39,810 bases of DNA from Saprospirales bacterium (GTDB taxonomy: Bacteria > Bacteroidota > Bacteroidia > Chitinophagales > JADIYW01): contig JADJSS010000042.1 in NCBI GenBank assembly GCA_016711605.1, positions 1 to 39,810 on the forward strand, read 5' to 3'. This document shows, one piece after another, positions 27,234-34,327 of this stretch. The number at the start of each line of letters is the position of its first letter. The first letter of the stretch is position 1. The notes under the pieces are model-generated. The model was not told where the DNA came from. It did no database searches and saw nothing but the letters and a program-made list of their open reading frames with translations. A program made the position numbers and the translations under genes.

Positions 27234-28061
27234 ATGCAATCAAATAATTCAACATATTCTGCAACTAATGCAATGCATGAGAAGCAAAGTACCATTGCAT
27301 TTTTTCAAGAGTTATTACACACTTCAATTTACTTTACTACATCTTGTACATCAGCACTGGAACTTGCTGGAATCGCAATTGGAATACAACCTGGTGATGA
27401 AGTAATTATTCCAAGTTATACATTTGTCGGCACAGCAAACGCTTTTGCAAAACTCGGCGCAACTATAGTGTTTATTGATATTGAACCACACACCATGTGT
27501 TTAGATATTAATTTATTAGAACAATGTATCACACCAAAAACAAAAGCAATTGTGCCTGTACATTATGCTGGAAACAGTTGCAACATGCAAGCAATTATTG
27601 ACTTTGCAAAAGCGAAAAATATTTTTGTAATTGAAGATGCTGCTCAATGTATTTTTTCATATCATCAACAAAAACATTTAGGAACTTTTGGTGATATTGG
27701 TTGTATTAGTTTTGATTATGCAAAAAATATTCAATGTGAACAAGGTGGTTTAGTGATTGTCAATAATAAAGAATTACTGGACAAAGTTGATAAAGCATAT
27801 CACAATGGAACCAATAAAAGAGATTTCTTAACTGGTGTTTCTACTAATTTTGAATGGCAAACCTTAGGTTCTAATTTTGTATTAGCTGATGTGCATTTCT
27901 CGATTTTATTTCCGCAAATTTTAGATGCAGAAATTATACAAAAAAACAGGAAAGCACAATGGAATTATTATTATGAACAATTGCAATTGCTAGAAAAAAA
28001 ACAACTTATACATTTACCACCAACTTTAGGTGAAGGCAATGCACATGTTTTTTTATTTTAA
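27234..28061 (+). CDS. WecE/ArnB-like sugar aminotransferase (DegT/DnrJ/EryC1), frameshifted and N-terminally short
   Basis: The readable 275 residues show the fold-type I sugar aminotransferase motifs: TTSCTSALELAGIAIGIQPG, VIIPSYTFVGTANAFAK, IVPVHYAGNSCNM, VIEDAAQC and the lysine region FDYAKNIQCEQGG. Such enzymes make a 4-amino-4,6-dideoxyhexose (WecE) or 4-amino-arabinose (ArnB) nucleotide. The usual first roughly 25 residues (IPFNKP-type) are absent. The frame ends just after NAHVF. Removing one T from the T7 run at 28048-28054 and one A from the A8 run at 28097-28104 gives a normal family C-terminus (ATFHYIPLHSSTKGKEYK, then TTESTKIIRLPIG), ending at 28297. The gene is thus broken twice, or the assembly is wrong twice. 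Confidence 0.8.
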   Translation: MQSNNSTYSATNAMHEKQSTIAFFQELLHTSIYFTTSCTSALELAGIAIGIQPGDEVIIPSYTFVGTANAFAKLGATIVFIDIEPHTMCLDINLLEQCITPKTKAIVPVHYAGNSCNMQAIIDFAKAKNIFVIEDAAQCIFSYHQQKHLGTFGDIGCISFDYAKNIQCEQGGLVIVNNKELLDKVDKAYHNGTNKRDFLTGVSTNFEWQTLGSNFVLADVHFSILFPQILDAEIIQKNRKAQWNYYYEQLQLLEKKQLIHLPPTLGEGNAHVFLF

Positions 28062-28297
28062 GACCAACCAAAGAGATGAATTACTGAACTATTTACAAAA
28101 AAAATCAGATCGAAGCAACTTTTCATTATATACCATTGCATAGTTCAACAAAAGGAAAAGAATACAAATACATCACACAAATTGATCATACAACTACCGA
28201 AAGCACTAAAATAATTCGTTTACCAATTGGCAAAAATGTTACAACTGAGTTACAAAATAAAATCATAGCACTTCTTTTTTCATTTTTTAAATTATAA
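28062..28297 (+). pseudogene. Detached C-terminal end of the WecE-like aminotransferase
   Basis: After two one-base corrections, one before and one inside this stretch, it reads through YFKTNQRDELLNYLQK and FHYIPLHSS to a TAA at 28295-28297. FHYxPLH and the S-x-x-I-x-RLP motif are hallmarks of the WecE C-terminus. It ends 6 bp before the next ATG, which is the spacing expected if the full gene were intact. Confidence 0.75.
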
Positions 28298-28303
28298 AAA
28301 AAG

Positions 28304-28852
28304 ATGATTGCTGACAAAAAATTATCTGTTGTAATTCCAGTTTATAATGCTGAAAATCATATTGAAAATACGATTCAAGAATTAGTTTCTTTTTTTTTTA
28401 ACCATCAAATTTCCTATGAAATTATTTTAGTAAATGACAACAGTACAGATGCTACTTTAACTATTTTACATACTTTAGCTAACAAAAATAATGTAATAAA
28501 AGTCATCAACAATACAGTAAACATTGGCCAAGACAGCTCAACATTAATTGGTGTAAAAGCAACAAAGTTTCAAACTATTTTAATTATCGATGACGATTTT
28601 GAGTTTCCAAAACAATCTATTTTGCAGTTAATTGACTTACAAACATTAAAGAATGCTGATGTTGTTTATGGAATTCCAATACACAATAAGTCAAATTTTA
28701 TCAGAAAAATTTCACACAATTTTAGTCACGCATTTATTAAGTTAATTGGATTTTCTGATGCATCAAATTATAAATTAATTACTGGAAATATTGTTTCAAA
28801 ATTAAGAAATTTAGAAGTTGATAAAACGTCAATATTGATAAATTTTTATTGA
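28304..28852 (+). CDS. GT2 glycosyltransferase, copy c, with late frameshift
   Basis: The 182 readable residues form a GT-A domain: KLSVVIPVYNAENHIENTIQ, VNDNSTDAT, the NIGQDSSTLIG acceptor loop and the donor motif IDDDFEFP. The frame ends at INFY. Adding one T to the T5 run at 28843-28847 continues the frame to 28968 through SRYNFRKLVVKTLNFIFYSK, which matches the usual polyprenyl-phosphate GT2 tail (basic, S-x-Y-x-x-R-K-L). The corrected protein would have about 221 residues, ending 8 bp before GNAT copy b. It probably charges polyprenyl phosphate with the amino sugar made by the preceding gene, as ArnC does; that role is inferred. Confidence 0.78.
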   Translation: MIADKKLSVVIPVYNAENHIENTIQELVSFFFNHQISYEIILVNDNSTDATLTILHTLANKNNVIKVINNTVNIGQDSSTLIGVKATKFQTILIIDDDFEFPKQSILQLIDLQTLKNADVVYGIPIHNKSNFIRKISHNFSHAFIKLIGFSDASNYKLITGNIVSKLRNLEVDKTSILINFY

Positions 28853-28968
28853 AAAATTCGATGAATATTCAACTTATAGACATTGAAAACATTCCAAATA
28901 ATCATTCAAGATATAATTTTCGTAAATTAGTAGTGAAGACATTGAATTTTATTTTTTATTCTAAATAA
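28853..28968 (+). pseudogene. Out-of-frame C-terminal tail of GT2 copy c
   Basis: In the alternative frame this stretch encodes a basic tail ending SRYNFRKLVVKTLNFIFYSK and a TAA at 28966-28968. It is conserved-looking GT2 C-terminal sequence, not random intergenic DNA. Confidence 0.65.
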
Positions 28969-28976
28969 TAAGTACG

Positions 28977-29996
28977 ATGCTAAGCATTTCAAACTTTGAA
29001 AGTGAGTTTCTGGATATTCGAATTGCACGATGCGATTTAGATGAATTAAATGATGAAATTGTAGAACAAATCCGTGCAAGTGCAATCGAACAAAATATAG
29101 ATGTTATTCGATTAAAATTAGATGCAGCTATACATTCAACGCATTTACTGGAGAAATTGGCTTTCCCATTTTCATTTTCTGGTGGAATTTCTGAATATAT
29201 TTTCAAAGGTGACAATCTTCAACATTCAACCAGTAAACAAAAGTTAGAGTTTATAGAAATCACAAAAAATGAGATTGAACTATTCAAAGATTTTTTCTAC
29301 CAAACATTTAATGAACACGATATTGGTTACCATAATGCACCATTCTTAACCGATTTAATTTCAAAAAAAAATGAATTAGATTGTCTTTATTTATTTTATG
29401 CTGACTTTATTCATAAAGAAAATCACAAGTTAATTTTCTTAAAAAAAGATGGCAATTTAATCGGATTTTCTACCATGCAAATAACAAATGATGGAATTCT
29501 ATTGTTACCAATTACAGGCATCTTACCAAAATACCGATCTAAAGGTTTGTATTATGAATTATGCGAATCATATACAAGATACATTATAGACAACAACTTA
29601 GTTTGCATTTTCAGCTCTAGAAATGAAAATAATTTAGCAAGGCAAGTGTATTCAAGTTTTGCTTTTAAGCATTATGGTTGCAAATACAATTACAACATTA
29701 CACCGTTGTTAAGTAAAAACAGTTTATCAGAAAAAAATCAAATTATCGATTACTCATTTACAGATGTTGAAACGTGTATTTTAGAAATAAAAAACAAACT
29801 ACAATTCGTAAATGATAGAAATATGAAACTCAGAAATTGTCAAAATTATTTTAATAGAAATTTTGAAAAAAACAGCAGTTGTACTATTGAAATCAGTCAA
29901 CCTTTTAGCAATGATTTAACTACTTTATACGTTTGCAAACTGATGCAAAACGATACAGTGCAATCAATATTTTGGTTAGAATATGAATATTGTTAA
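28977..29996 (+). CDS. WecD-like GNAT N-acyltransferase, copy b, with C-terminal extension
   Basis: The 339-residue protein shares the N-terminal half of GNAT copy a (SNFESEFLDIRIARCDLDE matches SKQESEIFGISFGRLNIEE). Its GNAT core includes GILPKYRSKGLYYELCESY, the acyl-CoA loop, and SSRNENNLARQVYSSFAFKHYGCKY. About 90 extra residues at the C-terminus (from around residue 245) have no recognised domain. Its likely role is acylation of an amino sugar. It sits 8 bp after the corrected end of GT2 copy c and overlaps the AspH-like gene by 14 bp, which strongly suggests cotranscription. Confidence 0.8.
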   Translation: MLSISNFESEFLDIRIARCDLDELNDEIVEQIRASAIEQNIDVIRLKLDAAIHSTHLLEKLAFPFSFSGGISEYIFKGDNLQHSTSKQKLEFIEITKNEIELFKDFFYQTFNEHDIGYHNAPFLTDLISKKNELDCLYLFYADFIHKENHKLIFLKKDGNLIGFSTMQITNDGILLLPITGILPKYRSKGLYYELCESYTRYIIDNNLVCIFSSRNENNLARQVYSSFAFKHYGCKYNYNITPLLSKNSLSEKNQIIDYSFTDVETCILEIKNKLQFVNDRNMKLRNCQNYFNRNFEKNSSCTIEISQPFSNDLTTLYVCKLMQNDTVQSIFWLEYEYC

Positions 29997-30678
29997 GCAA
30001 CTAATTACAACAATTGGGAAATGGTTTGTTTCCATTCTGGAGCGAATTTTATTCGCCAAAGAAAATGAATTTGTTGCAACAGAAAAATTTAGTTGGATTG
30101 AAAAGATAGAGTCAAACTACTCAACAATTTTAGAAGAATTTACGACCTTTTATACAAATAACAACATTCCATTTTTTGATGATATTTCATCATCACAAAA
30201 ACAAATAGTAGAAAAAAACAAATGGAAATCATTGATTTTATTGGCTTTTCGTAAAAAAAATCCTTTATATGAAGTTGCATTTACAAATACCAATTCAATT
30301 ATACAAACGATTCCAAATGTAACTTCTGTTATGTATTCAGTATTGGAAAAAGACACCCATATTTTGCCACATCGAGGAATTTACAAAGGTTTATTGCGTT
30401 GTCATTTAGGATTAATTATTCCTGAAAATAAAGATACTTGTTACTTAAAAGTAAACGGTAAAATTAAAAACTGGACTGCAGGAAAATGCTTTGTATTTGA
30501 TGATACATTTCAGCATGAAGCATTCAATAAAACAGATGAGTCGCGTGTTATTTTAATTATAGATTTTTTGAGACCCACAAAAAGCAAGTGGAAATTTTAT
30601 GTAAATAAATGGATCATCTATTTACTATCTACTTCACCATTAGTAAAAGAAATTACAGATGTTTATGAGAAAAAGTAA
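29983..30678 (+). CDS. Aspartyl/asparaginyl beta-hydroxylase (AspH/LpxO-like) family oxygenase
   Basis: The 231-residue protein has the AspH-type fold motifs in order: LPHRGIYKGLLRCHLGL (H130, R139, H141), NWTAGKCFVFDDTFQHEAFN (W164, D173, H178, N182) and R188 in ESRVILIIDFLRP. H141 and H178 are the expected iron ligands and R188 the 2-oxoglutarate arginine. Relatives hydroxylate peptide Asp/Asn residues or, as in LpxO, the acyl chain of lipid A. In this glycan and envelope context an LpxO-like lipid or acyl target is plausible, as is a hydroxylated acyl group added by the GNAT whose gene it overlaps by 14 bp. It converges on GT-C paralogue 3 with a 6-bp gap. Confidence 0.85.
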   Translation: MNIVKQLITTIGKWFVSILERILFAKENEFVATEKFSWIEKIESNYSTILEEFTTFYTNNNIPFFDDISSSQKQIVEKNKWKSLILLAFRKKNPLYEVAFTNTNSIIQTIPNVTSVMYSVLEKDTHILPHRGIYKGLLRCHLGLIIPENKDTCYLKVNGKIKNWTAGKCFVFDDTFQHEAFNKTDESRVILIIDFLRPTKSKWKFYVNKWIIYLLSTSPLVKEITDVYEKK

Positions 30679-30684
30679 ATTCAA

Positions 30685-32130
30685 TTATTTTAAATTTTGA
30701 TTGCCAACAAAACTAAAAACCTGATAAATATTTATTGTATCAGTCAACTTATAAGTTGGATAGTATTGTTGAATGTATGCTTCATTTTTGCGATTATTTT
30801 CTAACAGTATATACTTTAATTTCCCAGAATTAAAGTAACTATCATATTTATCAGATTTCACATACGCCAATTTTGTACTCGATGCAAAACCAGTCACCAA
30901 ATATAAATATCTATCAATGTGAAAATCATATCCATAAATTAAATTTGGACTAAAAAGAAAAATACAATTTTTTGGATAAGGCATAAATAAAAGGTCTTTT
31001 CCAACATAATTAAGCAGTTCGTTTCTACTTTGAAGCTTCTGTTGATATTCAATTTTTTCATTTTTTAATGCTGAAAATGAAATAGCATAATTTTTCAAAA
31101 GTAAATTCGTACCAATAATTCCGAATAAATAACCTAATAAAATAATCAAAAAAAAGTATTTATTTATAGAAGAAATTTGCAAAACAATGGAACAACCTAT
31201 GATTAAATATAAAATAGCAACGTAAGAATAATTAATAAACGAACCTGCTCTAAACATCAACAAATGGCAAATGATAAATTCAAAAAAACCACAAGCCAGA
31301 AACAACAATAACAAATCTTTATTGTGATGAGAAGCATGTTTTCTGTAGAAAATAACACTAAAAACTAATAGTGGTAAAATCCTGCAAATACTGATAGCAA
31401 CAGTGACCAAGTTATACGATTCGCGAACATTAGAAGTTACTTGAAAATTAAATAAAACGGTATTGTACAAGTATGCTTCACCAAAAATTACAAACAAAAC
31501 AACATAGGTAAACACTACTAAAGAAACAGAAAACACTAGCATATAAAACGAAGTTTTAGTTCGTTTTAATAAAAATAAAATACCAAGAAATAAAAAAACA
31601 TGTATAATAAAATCTTGCTTCAACAAGGTTATTAAAATTAGTAGAATTGCTGCTTTAAACCAATATTCTTGATTTGGTTTTTGATAAAAATAAACAACTG
31701 TATTATACACAAACACACTAAATAAAGCAGTGACTATTGCATCTGGACGCATTGCATAAAAATGACCAGTGATCAATAAAAGATAAAGCAAAACACCAAG
31801 TAATACGATGGTTTTGTTCTTTTCAAACAAATGAATAAACTTAACCAAATAAAAAATTTGAATGAATACAAAAACAAACGAAATGCTTCTGCCGATAATA
31901 AAAATTGCGTGAATATCTTTTACAAAATCTAACCTTGCAAGCTTAACAATCAACCAAATAAAATATGGATAAAATGGATTATACACACAATTGGTAAACG
32001 GAAATTCAAATGAATTTAAATACAGTGATTTAAAATATTCAATCTTTTGAACAAAATGGACAAACGTATATTCTGCGCCTTCCAAATCTAACGAATATGA
32101 AAAAACAAGCACCAACCGTACAGAAAGCAA
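30685..32130 (-). CDS. GT-C membrane glycosyltransferase, paralogue 3
   Basis: The 481-residue polytopic protein repeats the landmarks of its two paralogues: YSLDLEGAEYTFVHFVQ, FIIGRSISF, MRPDAI, LKQD, AGSFINYSY and NLIYGYDFHIDRYLY. A TTG at 32130 is the first standard start. The frame is open farther upstream and encodes KYKLHTIAILFAILYLL, which completes the first membrane helix and matches the same region of paralogue 1. The real start is therefore probably upstream, perhaps the ATT at 32190-32188, giving about 501 residues. It closes the island on the minus strand. Confidence 0.78.
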   Translation of the reverse strand: MLSVRLVLVFSYSLDLEGAEYTFVHFVQKIEYFKSLYLNSFEFPFTNCVYNPFYPYFIWLIVKLARLDFVKDIHAIFIIGRSISFVFVFIQIFYLVKFIHLFEKNKTIVLLGVLLYLLLITGHFYAMRPDAIVTALFSVFVYNTVVYFYQKPNQEYWFKAAILLILITLLKQDFIIHVFLFLGILFLLKRTKTSFYMLVFSVSLVVFTYVVLFVIFGEAYLYNTVLFNFQVTSNVRESYNLVTVAISICRILPLLVFSVIFYRKHASHHNKDLLLLFLACGFFEFIICHLLMFRAGSFINYSYVAILYLIIGCSIVLQISSINKYFFLIILLGYLFGIIGTNLLLKNYAISFSALKNEKIEYQQKLQSRNELLNYVGKDLLFMPYPKNCIFLFSPNLIYGYDFHIDRYLYLVTGFASSTKLAYVKSDKYDSYFNSGKLKYILLENNRKNEAYIQQYYPTYKLTDTINIYQVFSFVGNQNLK

Positions 32131-32241
32131 ATATAGAATTGCAAACAGTATTGCAATAGTATGCAGTTTATATTTTTGAAAAATCTGAATAGAAAAAAAT
32201 TTGTATAAATATACAAATTACAAAAAGCTAATTCATTAAAA

Positions 32242-32273
32242 TAAAAAAACTCTTCCTAAAAATGGAAGAGTTT
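32242..32273 (-). terminator. Rho-independent terminator after the ECF sigma gene
   Basis: A 10-bp stem (AAACTCTTCC at 32247-32256 with GGAAGAGTTT at 32264-32273) has a 7-nt loop. On the minus strand it is followed by a run of T. It lies 27 bp past the sigma factor stop. Confidence 0.85.
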
Positions 32274-32299
32274 AAACTATTAATTATTAATTATGAAAA

Positions 32300-32806
32300 T
32301 TAATGATTGTATACATGTAATAATTGAGACAACTCTTTTCTTGCAAAAAATATTCTGCTTTTAACTGTACCAAGTGGTAAATTTAATTGTTCTGCAATTT
32401 CATCATATTTATAACCTTTATAGTGCATCATAAATGGCACTCGCAAATCAGCAGAGATTTTAAGCAAAGCTGTGTTAATATCATTTCTTACAAAAGCACG
32501 TTCACCATCGTTAAACGTAATAGCACCATTCGTAATTAAATATGAACCTTCTGTAGGATCATTGATTGTATTTCGCTTTAGTTTTTTTCTATAATCGTTG
32601 ATGAAAATATTTTTCATGATGGTAAATAACCATGCTTTAATGTTTGTACCATCTTGAAATTTATCTTCATTCACCAATGCACGTGCAATTGTTTCCTGAA
32701 TTAAATCTTCTGCATCAAACAAATCACGTGTTAAACGAATTGCGTGTGGTTTAAGAACGGTAGTTGCTGAAGAAATTTCTGATTTGAAGTTTATAGTAGT
32801 GCTCAT
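32300..32806 (-). CDS. ECF-type RNA polymerase sigma factor
   Basis: The 168-residue protein has sigma region 2 (DLFDAEDLIQETIARALVN and NIKAWLFTIMKNIFINDYRK) and region 4 (VPFMMHYKGYKYDEIAEQLN, then LPLGTVKSRIFFARKEL), the normal two-domain ECF form. No anti-sigma gene is adjacent. The next upstream gene on the same strand is a B12-binding CarH/LitR-like protein, and both share the 12-mer TATTTTGTTTAA upstream. In several bacteria a light-responsive B12 regulator controls a neighbouring ECF factor that turns on carotenoid genes (LitR/LitS type), so a light-response sigma factor is a reasonable inference, although no carotenoid gene is in the window. Confidence 0.92.
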   Translation of the reverse strand: MSTTINFKSEISSATTVLKPHAIRLTRDLFDAEDLIQETIARALVNEDKFQDGTNIKAWLFTIMKNIFINDYRKKLKRNTINDPTEGSYLITNGAITFNDGERAFVRNDINTALLKISADLRVPFMMHYKGYKYDEIAEQLNLPLGTVKSRIFFARKELSQLLHVYNH

Positions 32807-32835
32807 GATTTTTGTTTAATTAATTATATTCAAAG

Positions 32836-32847
32836 TTAAACAAAATA
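32836..32847 (-). promoter_or_regulatory. Candidate operator TATTTTGTTTAA upstream of the sigma factor
   Basis: The minus-strand 12-mer TATTTTGTTTAA lies 29 bp before the sigma ATG and is identical to one upstream of the B12-domain gene (33683-33694). It may be a binding site for a CarH/LitR-type regulator or contain a promoter element. Confidence 0.45.
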
Positions 32848-32875
32848 ATTGATACTACAACTATTTAATGTTAAA

Positions 32876-33679
32876 TTATAGTGAATCCACAAAATTTATG
32901 AATTCTTGCAATGTTTGAAATTTAACCACATTACTTGGCAATGTTCCAACATACTTAGAAATTTGATAACCAGATAAAATAATAGCTGTTTTTTCAAAAT
33001 TCGAAGAAAGTGTATTAATGTATTTTTTTAGTGCCTCTTTTGTTGGATTTGTACTAAATGAGCTTACCAAATAAGCTGGTTGTTCGTGGTGAAAAACAGA
33101 AATAATATCGTGCAATGGAATATTTAAACCAATATACACTACATCATGATTTCTGGATTTTAAGATGTAATATTGAAATAACAAGGATATCTCATGCCAC
33201 TCATTTTCAGGTGTAAACAGTAGAAATTTTTTAGCTGTTGGTTTCAGATTTTTTTTGTGTGCATCAATATTTACAATTAATTTTTGTCTAATTAAATTGC
33301 TGATAAAATGTTCATGTGTTGGCCTGATACTACCAGTAATCCAAAGCATTCCAATCTTTTCTAAGAATGGATATAATACTTGAATAACACAATTTTCAAA
33401 ACCAATACGCTGAATATTATTGGTGAAAATTGTTTCAAATGCAAACTCGTCTAAATCAATCATAGCGATTACTAACGCATTAATTTGGCTTTCATAATCT
33501 GTTTTGTTGGTAGACAATGAAATTACTTCACGTTGAATTTCAGCTTCTGATAATTTTGCGATTTTAGAGATTTTGAAACCTTGTTGATTCAAAAATGAAA
33601 TATTGAGAATATAGCGTAATTCTTTATGAGTGTTTTTTAAAAACTTTAACGTTAATATTTGTCTAAATATACTAAACAA
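32876..33679 (-). CDS. CarH/LitR-like B12-binding regulator lacking most of its MerR DNA-binding domain
   Basis: The 267-residue frame starts only at TTG. Residues 19-50 (KELRYILNISFLNQQGFKIS, then KIAKLSEAEI) match the second half of a MerR domain, but the winged-helix start with its TIRxWE motif is missing. The rest is the CarH light-sensing module: a four-helix bundle containing W113-x9-E123-H124 (WITGSIRPTHEH), the AdoCbl-capping signature. A Rossmann B12 domain follows with E160-W-H162 as the cobalt-ligand motif (FTPENEWHEISLLF) and VVYIGLNIPLHDI. In CarH, light breaks the Co-C bond and releases DNA. Here binding of AdoCbl looks possible but DNA binding is doubtful unless the 5' end is frameshifted or missing. 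Confidence 0.8.
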   Translation of the reverse strand: MFSIFRQILTLKFLKNTHKELRYILNISFLNQQGFKISKIAKLSEAEIQREVISLSTNKTDYESQINALVIAMIDLDEFAFETIFTNNIQRIGFENCVIQVLYPFLEKIGMLWITGSIRPTHEHFISNLIRQKLIVNIDAHKKNLKPTAKKFLLFTPENEWHEISLLFQYYILKSRNHDVVYIGLNIPLHDIISVFHHEQPAYLVSSFSTNPTKEALKKYINTLSSNFEKTAIILSGYQISKYVGTLPSNVVKFQTLQEFINFVDSL

Positions 33680-33694
33680 ACATTAAACAAAATA
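33673..33694 (-). promoter_or_regulatory. Tandem TTTGTTTA motifs upstream of the B12-domain gene
   Basis: TAAACAAA on the plus strand occurs at 33673-33680 and 33684-33691, 11 bp apart (one helical turn), and the second is inside the 12-mer shared with the sigma factor upstream region. Helical-turn spacing suits a regulator binding one face of the DNA. The first copy overlaps the annotated TTG start, so the real coding start or transcript start may differ. Confidence 0.5.
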
Positions 33695-33717
33695 GTTTAA
33701 GGAAAATTTATAAGACA

Positions 33718-33750
33718 ATAAAAAACCATCTTGCTTTTGGCAAGATGGTT
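33718..33750 (-). terminator. Rho-independent terminator after the Pmp3-like gene
   Basis: An 11-bp stem (AACCATCTTGC at 33724-33734 with GCAAGATGGTT at 33740-33750) has a 5-nt loop. A T run follows on the minus strand. It lies 31 bp past the stop of the small membrane protein. Confidence 0.88.
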
Positions 33751-33780
33751 CACTAAATAAAAAACCTGTTAATTTTATTT

Positions 33781-33963
33781 TTACGCAGTAGCGTATTTTT
33801 GATTATCGTTTTTATGATTTAATAAGATCACTAATGCTGCGATAGTTCCTGGAATATGACCGAAAAACCAGCAGATTAATACGATTAAAAAATTTCCGAT
33901 TCCTTTATCAACCACAGCTAATGGTGGAACGAAAATTGAAGCTAAAATTCTTAAAATACTCAT
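33781..33963 (-). CDS. YqaE/Pmp3-family small membrane protein
   Basis: I start at the ATG at 33963 (MSILRILASIFVPPLAVV), giving 60 residues; a longer in-frame start at 34008 adds 15 residues not found in the family. The protein has two membrane helices and the Pmp3 signature: ILASIFVPPLAV in the first helix and FFGHIPGTIAALVIL in the second. Pmp3/YqaE proteins are plasma-membrane proteolipids linked with salt and membrane-potential stress in other organisms; the molecular role is not settled. It is a single-gene unit with its own terminator. Confidence 0.88.
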   Translation of the reverse strand: MSILRILASIFVPPLAVVDKGIGNFLIVLICWFFGHIPGTIAALVILLNHKNDNQKYATA

Positions 33964-34327
33964 TTTACAATTTATTTTTTGTTGTACTATATAAACTGTA
34001 GAACTCAAATAGAAGTTCCATTCCTTTTGGTGATAATAATAATTTAAAGTGCTGAAAGTTGAACCATTTCCAAAAAATCAACTGTTTTTCTCTTAAATCT
34101 CAAAATAAAATTGAATTACAAAAAAGCATAAAATCTTGAATTTTATGACAAATAGGATATTTTATTTCAATTTAAGTATTGTAATAATTAGATTAAAATA
34201 AAAAATTATTAGCTATATAATGCAGAAAATATCACCACTTTTCTACCTGAAAAATGAAACATTGGCTAAAATTTGTTTCTGAATAATAATTAATTGCTGT
34301 TTACATTTGAATATTAAATCAACAGAA
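33964..34327. other. 364-bp divergent intergenic region, very A/T-rich
   Basis: The region separates the Pmp3-like gene (minus) from the tandem secreted-protein array (plus). I see no credible small gene, tRNA or strong hairpin in it. Its right end holds the candidate promoter element at 34302-34309. The rest is A/T-rich without clear repeats. Confidence 0.6.
34302..34309 (+). promoter_or_regulatory. -7 element (TACATTTG) before the tandem array
   Basis: TACATTTG fits TAnnTTTG and lies 18 bp before the ATG at 34328. The nearest upstream TTTG (34272-34275) is 26 bp away, longer than the normal spacing, so this is a partial match. Confidence 0.4.

Noticed and set aside
28843..28852. Programmed ribosomal frameshift in GT2 copy c
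   Set aside because: The T5 run is not a classic slippery heptamer and I see no downstream stem or pseudoknot; the neighbouring gene has the same kind of homopolymer lesion.
33600..33690. A frameshifted MerR helix upstream of the B12 protein (TNIN in another frame)
   Set aside because: TNIN resembles the MerR TNIR motif but spacing to the next helix is four residues too long, and a stop lies directly before it; not strong enough to call.
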